Shown here: piece after piece, positions 54,560 through 63,236 of the stretch
Position numbering within the stretch: position 1 is the stretch's first letter
How the letters are laid out: each line of letters starts with the position of its first letter
Assembly: GCF_014201335.1 (NCBI RefSeq)
Contig: NZ_JACHEB010000007.1
Span: 1-64,000 of the forward strand
From: Tunturiibacter gelidiferens
GTDB taxonomy: Bacteria; Acidobacteriota; Terriglobia; Terriglobales; Acidobacteriaceae
Direction: 5' to 3'
DNA length: 64,000 nucleotides
Position numbers and translations under genes: made by a program
The notes under the pieces: model-generated
Databases searched by the model: none
Seen by the model: the letters and a program-made list of their open reading frames with translations, nothing else
Told to the model about the DNA's origin: nothing

Positions 54560-55318
54560 ATGTCTGTAACCTCCGTAACCCCCTCCCCCCAACTCTTCCG
54601 CCCCGACAACCGCCCCGCCGATGCCCTCCGCCCCATCCGCATCACTCCGCACTACGTCGCCATGGCCGAAGGTTCCGTTCTCATGGAGTCCGGCAACACC
54701 CGTGTCCTCTGCAACGCCACCATCGAGCAGGGCGTCCCCGGCTGGCTCCGCAACTCCGGTCGCGGCTGGGTCACCGCCGAATACGGTATGCTCCCTCGCG
54801 CCACCCTCACCCGCACCGCCCGCGAGAGCGAGCGCGGCAAAGTCGGCGGCCGCACCCATGAGATCCAGCGCCTCATCGGCCGCAGCCTCCGCAGCGTCGT
54901 CGACATGAAGGCCCTCGGCGAGCGCACCATCATCCTCGACTGCGACGTCCTCCAGGCCGACGGCGGCACTCGCACCGCTGCCATCACAGGAGCCTGCGTA
55001 GCCCTCGCCCTCGCTCTCGGCAAGCTGGTCAAAGCCGGCACCCTCAAAACATCCCCGCTCAAGCAAATGGTCGCCGCCACATCCGTCGGCATCGTCGATG
55101 GCAACGTCCTGCTCGACCTGGCCTATGAAGAAGACTCCCGTGCCGCCGTCGACATGAACGTCGTCATGCTCGCCAACGGCGGCCTCGTCGAGACCCAGGC
55201 CACCGCCGAGCACGATTCCTACACTCGCGTCCAGCTTGGCCAGATGCTCGACTACGCCGAAAAGGGTATCCACGAACTCCTCGCCACCCAGCTAGCCGTT
55301 CTCAAAGAAGCCGTCTAG
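54560..55318 (+). CDS. rph: Ribonuclease PH
   Basis: Phosphate-dependent 3'-5' exoribonuclease that trims tRNA 3' ends. The 252-residue protein shows the RNase PH core: [36 protein letters not shown] near residue 72, [19 protein letters not shown], and the phosphate-binding [12 protein letters not shown] near residue 135. Length matches the family. The start is ATG 54560 with a TATAAT box just upstream, suggesting leaderless mRNA. It converges with a membrane-protein gene 8 nt away. Confidence 0.95.
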   Translation: MSVTSVTPSPQLFRPDNRPADALRPIRITPHYVAMAEGSVLMESGNTRVLCNATIEQGVPGWLRNSGRGWVTAEYGMLPRATLTRTARESERGKVGGRTHEIQRLIGRSLRSVVDMKALGERTIILDCDVLQADGGTRTAAITGACVALALALGKLVKAGTLKTSPLKQMVAATSVGIVDGNVLLDLAYEEDSRAAVDMNVVMLANGGLVETQATAEHDSYTRVQLGQMLDYAEKGIHELLATQLAVLKEAV

Positions 55319-55326
55319 CGACAACC

Positions 55327-56403
55327 TCAAGCGGCCTCGCGAGCCTCCCTGGAACTTCCCGGCCCCGAGGCCATCTCCAGTGCTGGCACCCGGGCTGGCT
55401 TCGTCATCCGCGCCAACAGCCCATCTTCCACAATCAGCATCGTCGAACAGACGATCAGCGGAATCAGTTCGCCAAACACCCTGGTCTCAATCAGAATCCC
55501 GTACACGAACATGAAGCCGAACCAGATCGGCAGCAGCCAAAGCCACGCCTCCAACTGAGGGTCACGAATCTTCCGGCGCATCACCACCACAAACATCAGC
55601 AGATAGCCGCACGCGCTCAACATCTGCGGCCACGCCTGCGGAAACAGTAGCGACTTCACGTTCCAGTCGATCCGCGGATAGAACTCCGACGCATTTCCCG
55701 CAAACACGTGCCGAACGAAGATCTGCCACACCGCCCAGAACATCGCGAGCGGCATCACCACGGCAAAGCTCCTCAAACGCACCATTCGCCGCCATCGCAC
55801 CCGCCCGCCCACCACCGCGCCGTTCAGCAAAAACAAAGGAAGCAACAGCAGCGTCGTCTCGCGATTCATCGTCGCAACCACAAATAGTCCTGCGAAATAA
55901 ATCCAATGCCATCGAAAATAGAGCAGATACATCGCCGCCGCAAAGAACGCGAGGCTCGGCAGATCGTAGACAAACCGGAAATTCTGCACCGTATGCATCA
56001 CATACGTCGCGCCACAGGCCACCAGCAGCAGCGGGTACACCATCGGCGTCAGCAGCCGGCGGCTTGAGCTTGCCTGATAGATCTTCGTCGTCAAGTACCC
56101 TGCCGCAAGCAGACAAAAGACATCGATCGCCGCCTGCACCACAACCTCCGGAGCTACCGGCTTCGGAAACCAGAACTGAGACTTCGAAAACGGTGTCACC
56201 AACGACGCCAGCAAACCACTCCCATGCGCCCATCGCAACGGGAGCATCATCAGGCTGCGTCCCTGAAAGGGCATCCGTTCCAGTCCTTGTTCGTATAACA
56301 GCGTATTGACATACGGTCTCGTCAGCCACAGATAGCACCACACAAACTGCACCGTAGCTATGACGTAAACCAAAATCAAAATGATCTTTTTGCGCTCGGA
56401 CAT
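55327..56403 (-). CDS. Multi-pass membrane protein of unknown function
   Basis: A 358-residue hydrophobic protein with about nine transmembrane helices. It begins MSERKKIILILVYVIATVQF and has a short lumenal motif ATMNRETTLLLLPLFLLNG. The N-terminal loop carries basic and aromatic residues (RPYVNTLLYEQGLERMPF). The overall pattern resembles GT87/DUF2029-like or lipid-linked sugar transferases, but I see no diagnostic motif, so no function is assigned. It diverges from the sugar transporter at 56616. Confidence 0.7.
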   Translation of the reverse strand: MSERKKIILILVYVIATVQFVWCYLWLTRPYVNTLLYEQGLERMPFQGRSLMMLPLRWAHGSGLLASLVTPFSKSQFWFPKPVAPEVVVQAAIDVFCLLAAGYLTTKIYQASSSRRLLTPMVYPLLLVACGATYVMHTVQNFRFVYDLPSLAFFAAAMYLLYFRWHWIYFAGLFVVATMNRETTLLLLPLFLLNGAVVGGRVRWRRMVRLRSFAVVMPLAMFWAVWQIFVRHVFAGNASEFYPRIDWNVKSLLFPQAWPQMLSACGYLLMFVVVMRRKIRDPQLEAWLWLLPIWFGFMFVYGILIETRVFGELIPLIVCSTMLIVEDGLLARMTKPARVPALEMASGPGSSREAREAA

Positions 56404-56615
56404 AAGCCAACCCCGTCAAAGACCCTGTGCCCCTTGGGCTTTCGGCAAGGATTTTGTTAGTCAGAACGAGCACCGACTAATTTCTAGGATGGCTTCCTCT
56501 TTCAAGGGGTTGCAATATCCTGAGTCACCCTTGCGCCCGAATGCTGATAATCCCGCTCTAACCCTGTAGAATCTTTCACGCCGTCATAACTAGACCGAAG
56601 AGGCAGGGAAAAACA

Positions 56616-57947
56616 TTGAATATAGCCACTCCACAGCAGACCACCTACACCCGCGACCCTCAGGCCACCGACGTCCGCGCCATGAGCATCGCCACGGTCC
56701 TCTTCTTCATGTGGGGCTTCCTCACCTGTCTCAACGACATCCTCATCCCGCACCTCAAAGGCATCTTCAGCCTCAACTATGGTCAAGCTCTGCTCGTCCA
56801 ATTCGCCTTCTTCTCGTCCTACTTCATCTTCGCTCTGCCCTCCGGAAAACTCGTCGACTGGCGCGGCTATAAACAGTCCATGGTCATCGGCCTTATCGTC
56901 ATGGCTGCCGGAGCGCTGCTCTTTCTGCCCGCTGCCAGCACCGCATCCTTTCCTCTCTTCCTCTCCGCACTCGTCATTCTCGCCGCCGGCATCACCTGCC
57001 TCCAGGTCTCAGCCAACCCCTACGTCACGAACCTCGGCCCACAAGCCACCGCCGCAAGTCGCCTCAATCTCGCCCAGGCCTTCAACTCCTTTGGCACCAC
57101 TATCGCTCCCTTCTTCGGCGGAGCCCTCATCCTCGGCGCCATCCAGGCATCTCCCGAGACGCTCAAATCCTTCTCCACCGCAGCGCTCCAGACCTACCGC
57201 GAACAGCAGGCATCGTCCGTCCGCATGCCGTATCTGGTCATCGCTGTTACTCTTCTCGTTCTCGCCGTTGCCATCGGCCTCATCAAGCTCCCCACCACCG
57301 ACTTCACCCGCGACTTCCGCCCCGGAGAACTCGCCAGCCGCCCAGCCGGCAGCATCTGGAAAGAGCCCTACCTCCTCATGGCCACCCTCGGAATCTTCGT
57401 CTACGTCGGCGCCGAGGTCTCCATCGGCAGCTTCCTCATCAACTACCTCGGTCTGCCCCACATCATGAACTTCCCCGAGCGTACCGCCGCCCATTATGTC
57501 TCCTTCTACTGGGGCGGAGCCATGGTCGGCCGTTTCATCGGCTCCTACGTTCTGCGCTACATCAGCACTGGCAAAGCCCTGGCAGCAGCAGCCTTCATCG
57601 CCTTCTGCCTCGTCCTCACCACCATGGCCACTGGAGGGCCAGTCGCCCTCTACACCGTCCTCGCCATTGGCTTCTTCAACTCCATCATGTTCCCCAGCAT
57701 CTTCAGCCTCGGCCTCGCCGGTCTCGGCGAACTCACCAGCAAAGGATCCAGCCTGTTGGTTCAGGCAATCGTAGGCGGTGCCCTCCTTCCCCTCGCCGAA
57801 GGCCACCTCGCCGACCGCATCGGCGTCCAGCACGCTTTCATCATCCCCGCCGTCTGCTACGTCTATATAGCGTTCTTCGGCTTCATCGCCTCCCGCCGCA
57901 AAGACATAGATCAGGATCCCAGACACGCCGCAGCCGCCGCACACTAG
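56616..57947 (+). CDS. FHS-family sugar MFS transporter (FucP/GluP-like)
   Basis: A 443-residue inner-membrane sugar:H+ symporter of the fucose-galactose-glucose (FHS) group. It starts after a short polar N-terminus with SIATVLFFMWGFLTCLNDIL, the family signature, followed by QVSANPYVTNLGP and RLNLAQAFNSFGTTIAPFFG. Twelve helices in two halves; WGGAMVGRFIGSYVL opens the second. TTG start at 56616; the ATG at 56682 is an alternative but would trim the first helix. A perfect hairpin lies 18 nt after its stop. Confidence 0.9.
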   Translation: MNIATPQQTTYTRDPQATDVRAMSIATVLFFMWGFLTCLNDILIPHLKGIFSLNYGQALLVQFAFFSSYFIFALPSGKLVDWRGYKQSMVIGLIVMAAGALLFLPAASTASFPLFLSALVILAAGITCLQVSANPYVTNLGPQATAASRLNLAQAFNSFGTTIAPFFGGALILGAIQASPETLKSFSTAALQTYREQQASSVRMPYLVIAVTLLVLAVAIGLIKLPTTDFTRDFRPGELASRPAGSIWKEPYLLMATLGIFVYVGAEVSIGSFLINYLGLPHIMNFPERTAAHYVSFYWGGAMVGRFIGSYVLRYISTGKALAAAAFIAFCLVLTTMATGGPVALYTVLAIGFFNSIMFPSIFSLGLAGLGELTSKGSSLLVQAIVGGALLPLAEGHLADRIGVQHAFIIPAVCYVYIAFFGFIASRRKDIDQDPRHAAAAAH

Positions 57948-57965
57948 AGCAAGTTTCCTGTAGGT

Positions 57966-58000
57966 CTACTTGTCCGGTAGCAGATTATCCGGACAAGTAG
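57966..58000. promoter_or_regulatory. 12-bp perfect hairpin upstream of first aldo/keto reductase
   Basis: CTACTTGTCCGG (57966-57977) and CCGGACAAGTAG (57989-58000) around an 11-nt loop, 18 nt after the transporter stop and 100 nt before the reductase start. No T-run follows. The counterpart at 59474-59501 has a different sequence. Confidence 0.6.
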
Positions 58001-58100
58001 CAATGACTAGTAATATGAAGTCGCGCGCCCCTGTCTGCCGAAAAAATAATTGCCTATCAAGACAGCAATCCTGAATCCAAGGTAGTGCCGAGGCCTCACT

Positions 58101-59045
58101 ATGATCGAGTCTTCTGATTTTCGGTTTACGAGAATCCCACTCAACCACGGAGCCGGCCGTATCCCGGCACTCGGGTTTGGCACCTTGATTCCGGACCCAG
58201 CCGTGACGCTAAGCGCTACCAGAGAGGCGCTCGAAGCCGGATTTCGGCACTTCGATTGTGCAGAGCGATACCTGAACGAGCCGCAGGTCGGCGAGGCGTT
58301 GCAGGCGGGTTCTGCCGCAGCAGGGATTGCGCGCGAAGACATCTTTGTTACGACAAAGTTATGGAACACCAATCATCGACCCGAACGCGTCGAGCAGGCT
58401 TTTGAGGCGAGTCTGAAAAGACTCAAGCTCAACTATCTGGATCTCTACCTCATCCACACTCCATTCGCATTTCAATCCGGAGACAACCCGGATCCGCGAG
58501 ATCAAAACGGCAACGTGATCTACGACGACGGCGTGACTCTGCTTGACACCTGGGGGGCGCTGGAGACTCTTGTGGACCACGGCAAATGCCGGGCCATCGG
58601 ACTGTCTGACATCAGCCTGGAAAAACTGTTACCCATCTACGAATCGGCGCGAATCAAACCATCTGTGGTCCAGGTCGAATCACACCCCTATTTGCCGGAG
58701 ACGGAACTGCTGGACTTCTGTAAGGAGAAAAACATTGTGCTCCTGGCCTTCGCGCCATTGGGTCACGGAATGAAGCCGGGGCTACTCGAAGATCCGGTCA
58801 TATCGTCAATCGCCGCACGAGTTGGAAAGACGCCGGGGCAGGTGCTGCTGGCATGGGCAGTGCAGCGAGGCACGGCTTTGCTCACCACCCCCAAAAGGGC
58901 GGGTCGCGCGAAAGAAAATTTCGACATATCTCCCCTGCCGCAAGACGAGTTCGACGAAATCAATCGCATTCAGACGAGGCTGAGGCTCAACGATGTAGTG
59001 AATACCGGCAGCCCGGGCTTCATTCCACGAGGTTCATCAACATAA
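58101..59045 (+). CDS. Aldo/keto reductase, copy 1
   Basis: A 314-residue NADPH-dependent oxidoreductase of the AKR fold. The catalytic tetrad is complete: Asp 52 and Tyr 57 (RHFDCAERY), Lys 86 (TTKLW) and His 119 (LIHTP). LGFGTLIPDPAV near residue 24 replaces the usual GLGTW loop. A nearly parallel copy lies at 59595-60539. A SnoaL-like gene starts 23 nt downstream, so the two form a module. No ribosome site at ATG 58101. GC3 is lower than in many neighbours. Confidence 0.9.
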   Translation: MIESSDFRFTRIPLNHGAGRIPALGFGTLIPDPAVTLSATREALEAGFRHFDCAERYLNEPQVGEALQAGSAAAGIAREDIFVTTKLWNTNHRPERVEQAFEASLKRLKLNYLDLYLIHTPFAFQSGDNPDPRDQNGNVIYDDGVTLLDTWGALETLVDHGKCRAIGLSDISLEKLLPIYESARIKPSVVQVESHPYLPETELLDFCKEKNIVLLAFAPLGHGMKPGLLEDPVISSIAARVGKTPGQVLLAWAVQRGTALLTTPKRAGRAKENFDISPLPQDEFDEINRIQTRLRLNDVVNTGSPGFIPRGSST

Positions 59046-59068
59046 GCCAAGTAACACCTGGAGCGGCC

Positions 59069-59452
59069 ATGCAAGAGGAACAAATACGTGAAGCCCTCAA
59101 CGCACATTGGAAAGCGTCGGCAGACGGCGATGTAAACACAGAACACGATATTTACCACGATGACGCCATCTGTGATTATCCGCAGTCGGGCGAACGCATC
59201 TTCGGGCGTAACAACTTGCAGGCCCTGCGGAGTCATCATCCCGGCAAACCATCGGGCTTCAGCGTCAAACGAATTCTCGGAAAAGGCGACCTCTGGATCA
59301 CGGAGTACACCATCGTCTACCAGGGACGTCCCGCGTACACAGTGAGCATCATGGAGTTCCGCGACGGTAAGGTCGCGCACGAGACACAGTATTTCGCGGA
59401 CCCCTTCGAGGCGCCGGCTTGGCGAAGCCAGTGGGTTCAGCGGATCGCATGA
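59069..59452 (+). CDS. SnoaL-like / NTF2-fold protein
   Basis: A 127-residue protein from ATG 59069, preceded by GGAG at 5 nt. The pattern EEQIREALNAHWKASADGDV, then YHDDAICDYPQSGERIFGR and a YQGRPAYTVSIMEFRDGKVAHE core, fits the SnoaL-like NTF2 fold found in polyketide cyclases and small hydrolases; the enzyme role cannot be assigned. It follows the first reductase copy by 23 nt. A decayed relative sits after the second reductase copy. Confidence 0.85.
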   Translation: MQEEQIREALNAHWKASADGDVNTEHDIYHDDAICDYPQSGERIFGRNNLQALRSHHPGKPSGFSVKRILGKGDLWITEYTIVYQGRPAYTVSIMEFRDGKVAHETQYFADPFEAPAWRSQWVQRIA

Positions 59453-59473
59453 CATCGCACCAAGGAGAAATTG

Positions 59474-59501
59474 CTCATGTCAGCTGTCTATCTGACATGA
59501 G
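59474..59501. promoter_or_regulatory. 10-bp perfect hairpin upstream of second aldo/keto reductase
   Basis: CTCATGTCAG (59474-59483) and CTGACATGAG (59492-59501) around an 8-nt loop, 21 nt after the SnoaL-like stop and 93 nt before the reductase ATG. Same place as the 57966 hairpin in the duplicated unit, but the stem bases differ. Confidence 0.6.
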
Positions 59502-59594
59502 TAGTAACATCAAGACGCGCGTCGCCCGTCTGCCCAGAAAAGAATTGCCTGTCTACGGAGCGATGCTGGATGCGAGATAGTGCCGAGGCTCACT

Positions 59595-60539
59595 ATGATC
59601 GATTCTTCTGATTTTCGGTTTGCGAAAATCACCCTCACCCACGGAAGCGGCCAGATGCCTGCAATCGGCTTTGGCACGCTGATTCCCGATCCGGCCGTGA
59701 CGAGAATTGTGACCGGAGACGCACTGGAAATCGGATATCGGCACTTCGATTGTGCGGAACGATATCGGAACGAGCGTGAGGTAGGCGAAGCGTTGCAGGC
59801 GGGATGTGTCGCTGGGGGAATTGCGCGCGAAGACATCTTTGTTACGACGAAGTTGTGGAACAACAATCATCGGCCCGAGCGCGTCGAGCCGGCTTTCGAG
59901 GCGAGTCGGGACAGACTCCGGCTCGATTATCTGGATCTCTATTTAATTCACACTCCGTTTGCGTTTCAACCCGGGGACGACCTCGATTCTTTGGATCAAA
60001 ACGGAAATATTATTTACGACCATGGCGTGACTTTGCTTGACACCTGGAGAGCGATGGAAAGTCTTGTGGACCACGGCAGGTGCCGGGCCATCGGGCTGTC
60101 TGACATCGGCTTGAACGAACTGGCGCCCCTCTTCGAATCTGCGCGAATCAAGCCAGCCGTAATCCAGGTCGAAGCACATCCGTATCTTCCGGAGCCCGAG
60201 CTTCTCGAGTTCTGCACGGAAAAGGGCATTGTGTTTTTGGCGGGTGCGCCATTGGGCCATGGAATGAAGTCGGGACCACTTGAAGATCCAGTCATTTCAT
60301 CAATCGCCTCACGACTTGGAAGGACGCCGGCACAAGTGCTGCTGGCATGGGCGTTGCAGCGCGGCACGACTTTGCTTGTCAAGACCACAACGGCGGCTCG
60401 CGCGAAAGAAAATTTCAACATATCCGCCCTTCCGCAAGACGCGTTCGACGAAATCAACCGCATTCAGACCAGGCAGAGACTCAACGAAGTGATGAAGACC
60501 GGTGTCCCGGGCTTCATTCCACGAGTTCGATCAACATGA
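59595..60539 (+). CDS. Aldo/keto reductase, copy 2
   Basis: A 314-residue paralog of the gene at 58101, with ATG 59595 at the corresponding place (the frame opens to 59580). The tetrad is again complete: RHFDCAERY (Asp 52, Tyr 57), TTKLW (Lys 86) and LIHTP (His 119). About four-fifths of residues match by eye. The flanking upstream DNA is also duplicated. Downstream only a broken trace of the SnoaL-like gene remains. Confidence 0.9.
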   Translation: MIDSSDFRFAKITLTHGSGQMPAIGFGTLIPDPAVTRIVTGDALEIGYRHFDCAERYRNEREVGEALQAGCVAGGIAREDIFVTTKLWNNNHRPERVEPAFEASRDRLRLDYLDLYLIHTPFAFQPGDDLDSLDQNGNIIYDHGVTLLDTWRAMESLVDHGRCRAIGLSDIGLNELAPLFESARIKPAVIQVEAHPYLPEPELLEFCTEKGIVFLAGAPLGHGMKSGPLEDPVISSIASRLGRTPAQVLLAWALQRGTTLLVKTTTAARAKENFNISALPQDAFDEINRIQTRQRLNEVMKTGVPGFIPRVRST

Positions 60540-60550
60540 AAGCCAACTAA

Positions 60551-60612
60551 CACCTCAAGCGGCACACGCAAGAAAAAAATAAATATGTGAGGCCCTGAAC
60601 GCAGCAGACACA
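60551..60612 (+). pseudogene. Remnant of a second SnoaL-like gene
   Basis: The DNA after copy 2 still aligns with the region around the SnoaL start of copy 1 (CACCTxxAGCGGC, then CGCAAGAAA and GAGGCCCTGAACGCA matching GAAGCCCTCAACGCA). The GGAG ribosome site is CAAG, the ATG reads ACG, and the frame is disrupted, so it is not expressed. Only about 60 nt remain before similarity fades. Confidence 0.65.
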
Positions 60613-60627
60613 CCACCGCTATGGAGT

Positions 60628-60657
60628 GCAAGACCGTGCGCGAAAACGCAGTCTTGC
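60628..60657 (-). terminator. Possible hairpin after cytochrome b561 gene
   Basis: GCAAGAC (60628-60634) and GTCTTGC (60651-60657) form a 7-bp stem just after the cytochrome b561 stop on the minus strand. No T-run follows, so the call is weak. Confidence 0.35.
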
Positions 60658-60665
60658 GGGCCCGG

Positions 60666-61232
60666 TCAGTGGGTGGGTCGTTCTGGTTGGTCGTCTGTGG
60701 ATACTGAGGCCATTGCTTCAAACACGCCGTCATTTCTCACCAGCTTATGAAAGAGAATTGCGGAGACGTGCATCAGGATGAGTCCAAAAAACGCAAAGGC
60801 CAGGTAGTAATGTGCATGCCACAGCAGCGTATGCAGGCTGGGGCTTACGGGCAGGATCGACGGCAGATGCACACTGCCGAAAAGCACCACCGGGTACTCC
60901 GCAGCAGACAACATCGCCCAGCCGATCAGCGGCATGGCGATCATCAGCGCGTAAAAAATGTACTGCGACAGCTCCGCGGCCAGCTTCATCGGCGTCGGTA
61001 GGTCCGCGGGCAAGGCAGGCGCACCGTAGTAGAGACGCAGCGCCAGACGGATAAGCGCCAGCACCAGGATGGCTATTCCCAGCGGCTTGTGAATCTGGAC
61101 CAATGTCAGGTACTTGGTGGTAATGGTCGAAACCATACCCACCCCGATAAACAGCATGGACAGGATGCAGATTGCCATCAGCCAGTGAAGTATTCGCTGC
61201 GGAACGGCAAAGCGTGTGCGGGTCGTTGTCAT
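60666..61232 (-). CDS. Cytochrome b561-type membrane protein
   Basis: A 188-residue inner-membrane di-haem b protein of the YodB/YceJ cytochrome b561 family, with four transmembrane helices. Candidate haem His are in QRILHWLMAICIL, QIHKPLGIAIL, HTLLWHAHYYLAF and LILMHVSAILFHKLV. It carries electrons from the quinone pool to periplasmic partners. Its ATG overlaps the peroxidase stop by 4 nt (ATGA), strongly linking the two as one enzyme system. Confidence 0.92.
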   Translation of the reverse strand: MTTTRTRFAVPQRILHWLMAICILSMLFIGVGMVSTITTKYLTLVQIHKPLGIAILVLALIRLALRLYYGAPALPADLPTPMKLAAELSQYIFYALMIAMPLIGWAMLSAAEYPVVLFGSVHLPSILPVSPSLHTLLWHAHYYLAFAFFGLILMHVSAILFHKLVRNDGVFEAMASVSTDDQPERPTH

Positions 61233-62287
61233 TGCTTGGCTCCTGTCGCGGTACGCGGGTAGTCTGCCTCTTCCGCTGTACGGCTGTTGTACGACCGGGA
61301 ATACGCTGCCGAGCGTGCAGCGGGGAATGGGTCATCCGACGTGGTGATTCCGGCCGGCAGCACGGTCGGATCGTAGTTGATGTCGCGGCACGGACCGTCG
61401 CGCTCTGGTTCAATCTGCTGTACCGTCATTGTTCCAACGTCGATCGTACGACGATCAGCAGGCCATGCCTTATTGGGGTCTGCTGTTGGGTCGCCGGGGT
61501 TCGCAACGGTGACCATGAGCTTCCAGTGCTGAGGACCCGCAGCCACACGCTGCGTGATCTCCTGCTCGAGATAATCGGGACCACGCTTGCCCAGCTCCGC
61601 TGGCGAAATAGAAACAGGTTGTGCTGCCGGTATCAACGACCAGCGGACTGGATGCTTCGTGCCCGACTCATCGACGAACAGAAACGAGTTGAGACTGTTG
61701 TAGGGCTCCTCCGCATAGCTCTCGGTCCATTGATCACTCTTGGCCCACGGGAGAAACGTAAGGAACCCCGGATTTGCGCCAATGAAGTTCTTCATCGCAT
61801 TAGGGTCCTTGCTCGCGGAGGCAGTCAGGAGGTCGTAAAAGGCCTGCGGATTCGATACGGGAAAGATCGGCGCATTGATCATCGCACTGCGCCACTCCTG
61901 CCCGTCCGGCGTAGTGATGAGGATGCCCAGGCCGCGCGTACGCACCATTGCGTCCTCAGCATTCGGATTCGGAGTGCCAAGGTTAAACCGCCCCACAATC
62001 GGATATTGGCCGCGAACGAAAACCGGTGCCTTCGACAATGCCGAACCTTCGCCGTTCGCCTCAAACGTTCCGGTGAAGCAGATACCTTTGGAATGGTTAC
62101 GGCGATGCCCCAATGCCGGGCCGCCGGGAGGAGCCAACCCCGCTACCAACTTTTTGGGGGTCAGCCTGTTTGGTGACAGCCATCCAGCCGTATATGCAAA
62201 ACAAATCGCGGCGATGCCCACCACAGCAGCAATCACTACGAATGGCCAAAGCCGAAAATCTTTCGGTGATGCAGAAGACTGAGCCAT
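61229..62287 (-). CDS. Membrane-anchored catalase-family peroxidase (SrpA-like)
   Basis: A 352-residue member of the small catalase-related peroxidase group. An N-terminal membrane anchor (about 14-36, LWPFVVIAAVVGIAAICFAY) places it in the periplasm. The distal haem His lies in GHRRNHSKGICFTGTFE near residue 64, and the proximal Tyr in RSAAYSRSYNSR near the C-terminus. GAGG at 5 nt supports ATG 62287. It is translationally coupled to cytochrome b561, so quinol electrons can feed peroxide reduction. Confidence 0.92.
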   Translation of the reverse strand: MAQSSASPKDFRLWPFVVIAAVVGIAAICFAYTAGWLSPNRLTPKKLVAGLAPPGGPALGHRRNHSKGICFTGTFEANGEGSALSKAPVFVRGQYPIVGRFNLGTPNPNAEDAMVRTRGLGILITTPDGQEWRSAMINAPIFPVSNPQAFYDLLTASASKDPNAMKNFIGANPGFLTFLPWAKSDQWTESYAEEPYNSLNSFLFVDESGTKHPVRWSLIPAAQPVSISPAELGKRGPDYLEQEITQRVAAGPQHWKLMVTVANPGDPTADPNKAWPADRRTIDVGTMTVQQIEPERDGPCRDINYDPTVLPAGITTSDDPFPAARSAAYSRSYNSRTAEEADYPRTATGAKQ

Positions 62288-63236
62288 TCAAACCTCGTTT
62301 CTTTCAGCTATGGGCTCGGATCGATACCATAATCAGATAGAGCGCATCTCTGCCGCTGCGGTCGCTTAAAACTTCGAGAGTGACCGAAATTTTGTAGGAA
62401 GAACGTCCGCGTGGGTGCACTGAAGTTTCTCTCGCTACGTGGGAGACGAATCTGCCGTTGTCTTTGTGATTATCTCTGCTTCTCTCGCCCGTTCGCGCCC
62501 GAACCGAAAGAACCGTCATGTGGCTATATCTGCTTCTCTCGCCCAAACCAAAAGGACCGTCATTTCGACCGAAGCGGCCACAGTCTCACCGTGGACGCGC
62601 AGCAGAGAAACCCCGTATTTGTTTTTTCCCAACCATCCGAATTCCCACCCGCCGCAAAAAACTTTGTCAAGACCCGAAATCCTCTAACCTGCTTCCCCAC
62701 AACCACTTACACGTGGCGTATCAGTTACCCTCATTCCGCTAAACTAGAGGTTGAGTGGGGTTGAAGGAAACAAAAAGGGCCTCGCCGGGCTCGCGCTGAG
62801 GAACTAAACGCTCTAAGTCCTTTCCTGAGAAGAATTTGGACGTAACCCCTTTGCCTGCACGAATTTAGCAGCCATCATTGCCGCTATCTCGCTGCATTCA
62901 TGAGACTTACACCAGGGCAACCCGGGGGGGTACCCCCACTCAGCGGCAGCTGAACAGCTGACACGCGGGTTCACCGCAGGCCCGTGATGAAGCGAAAAAT
63001 AGATAAGGCCAGCCCAACCCCCTTGACCGCTCAAGCCACCTGACCGTCCCAACCTGTGGTGACACCGAATGAGCCGACGCCGCATCTCATCTCCAACAAA
63101 CGACGTCGTCACACATCGAAAATCACGTAACATCCGCAGCAAAGCAACATCACCTCGCCCTTCACGCAGAACATACACTCCGCTGTGTAAAATGACCCTT
63201 CGTAGTCCTTCCATCACTCGAACCGTCTCAGGAGAC
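62288..63236. other. Long gene-free region with composite repeats before lacD-like gene
   Basis: No convincing gene in 949 nt. 62430-62560 holds two tandem stretches of the CTGCTTCTCTCGCCC type ending in ACCGTCAT, and 62558-62620 carries the GTCATTTCGACCGAAGC element. A GGGGG-TA-CCCCC palindrome lies near 62933. The last 100 nt probably holds the aldolase promoter. A minus-strand frame across 62813-63499 overlaps the aldolase and is not supported. Confidence 0.55.
62558..62620. repeat. Interspersed GTCATTTCGACCGAAGC element, copy 2
   Basis: Starts CGTCATTTCGACCGAAGC and ends CAGAGAAACCCCGTATTT, matching both ends of the element at 31350-31394. About 24 nt with a CCAC/GTGG hairpin separate the halves where copy 1 has a shorter join. 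Confidence 0.6.

Noticed and set aside
57009..57944. A 311-codon minus-strand frame opposite the sugar transporter
   Set aside because: Highly acidic Gly/Glu-rich shadow of the transporter; no domain.
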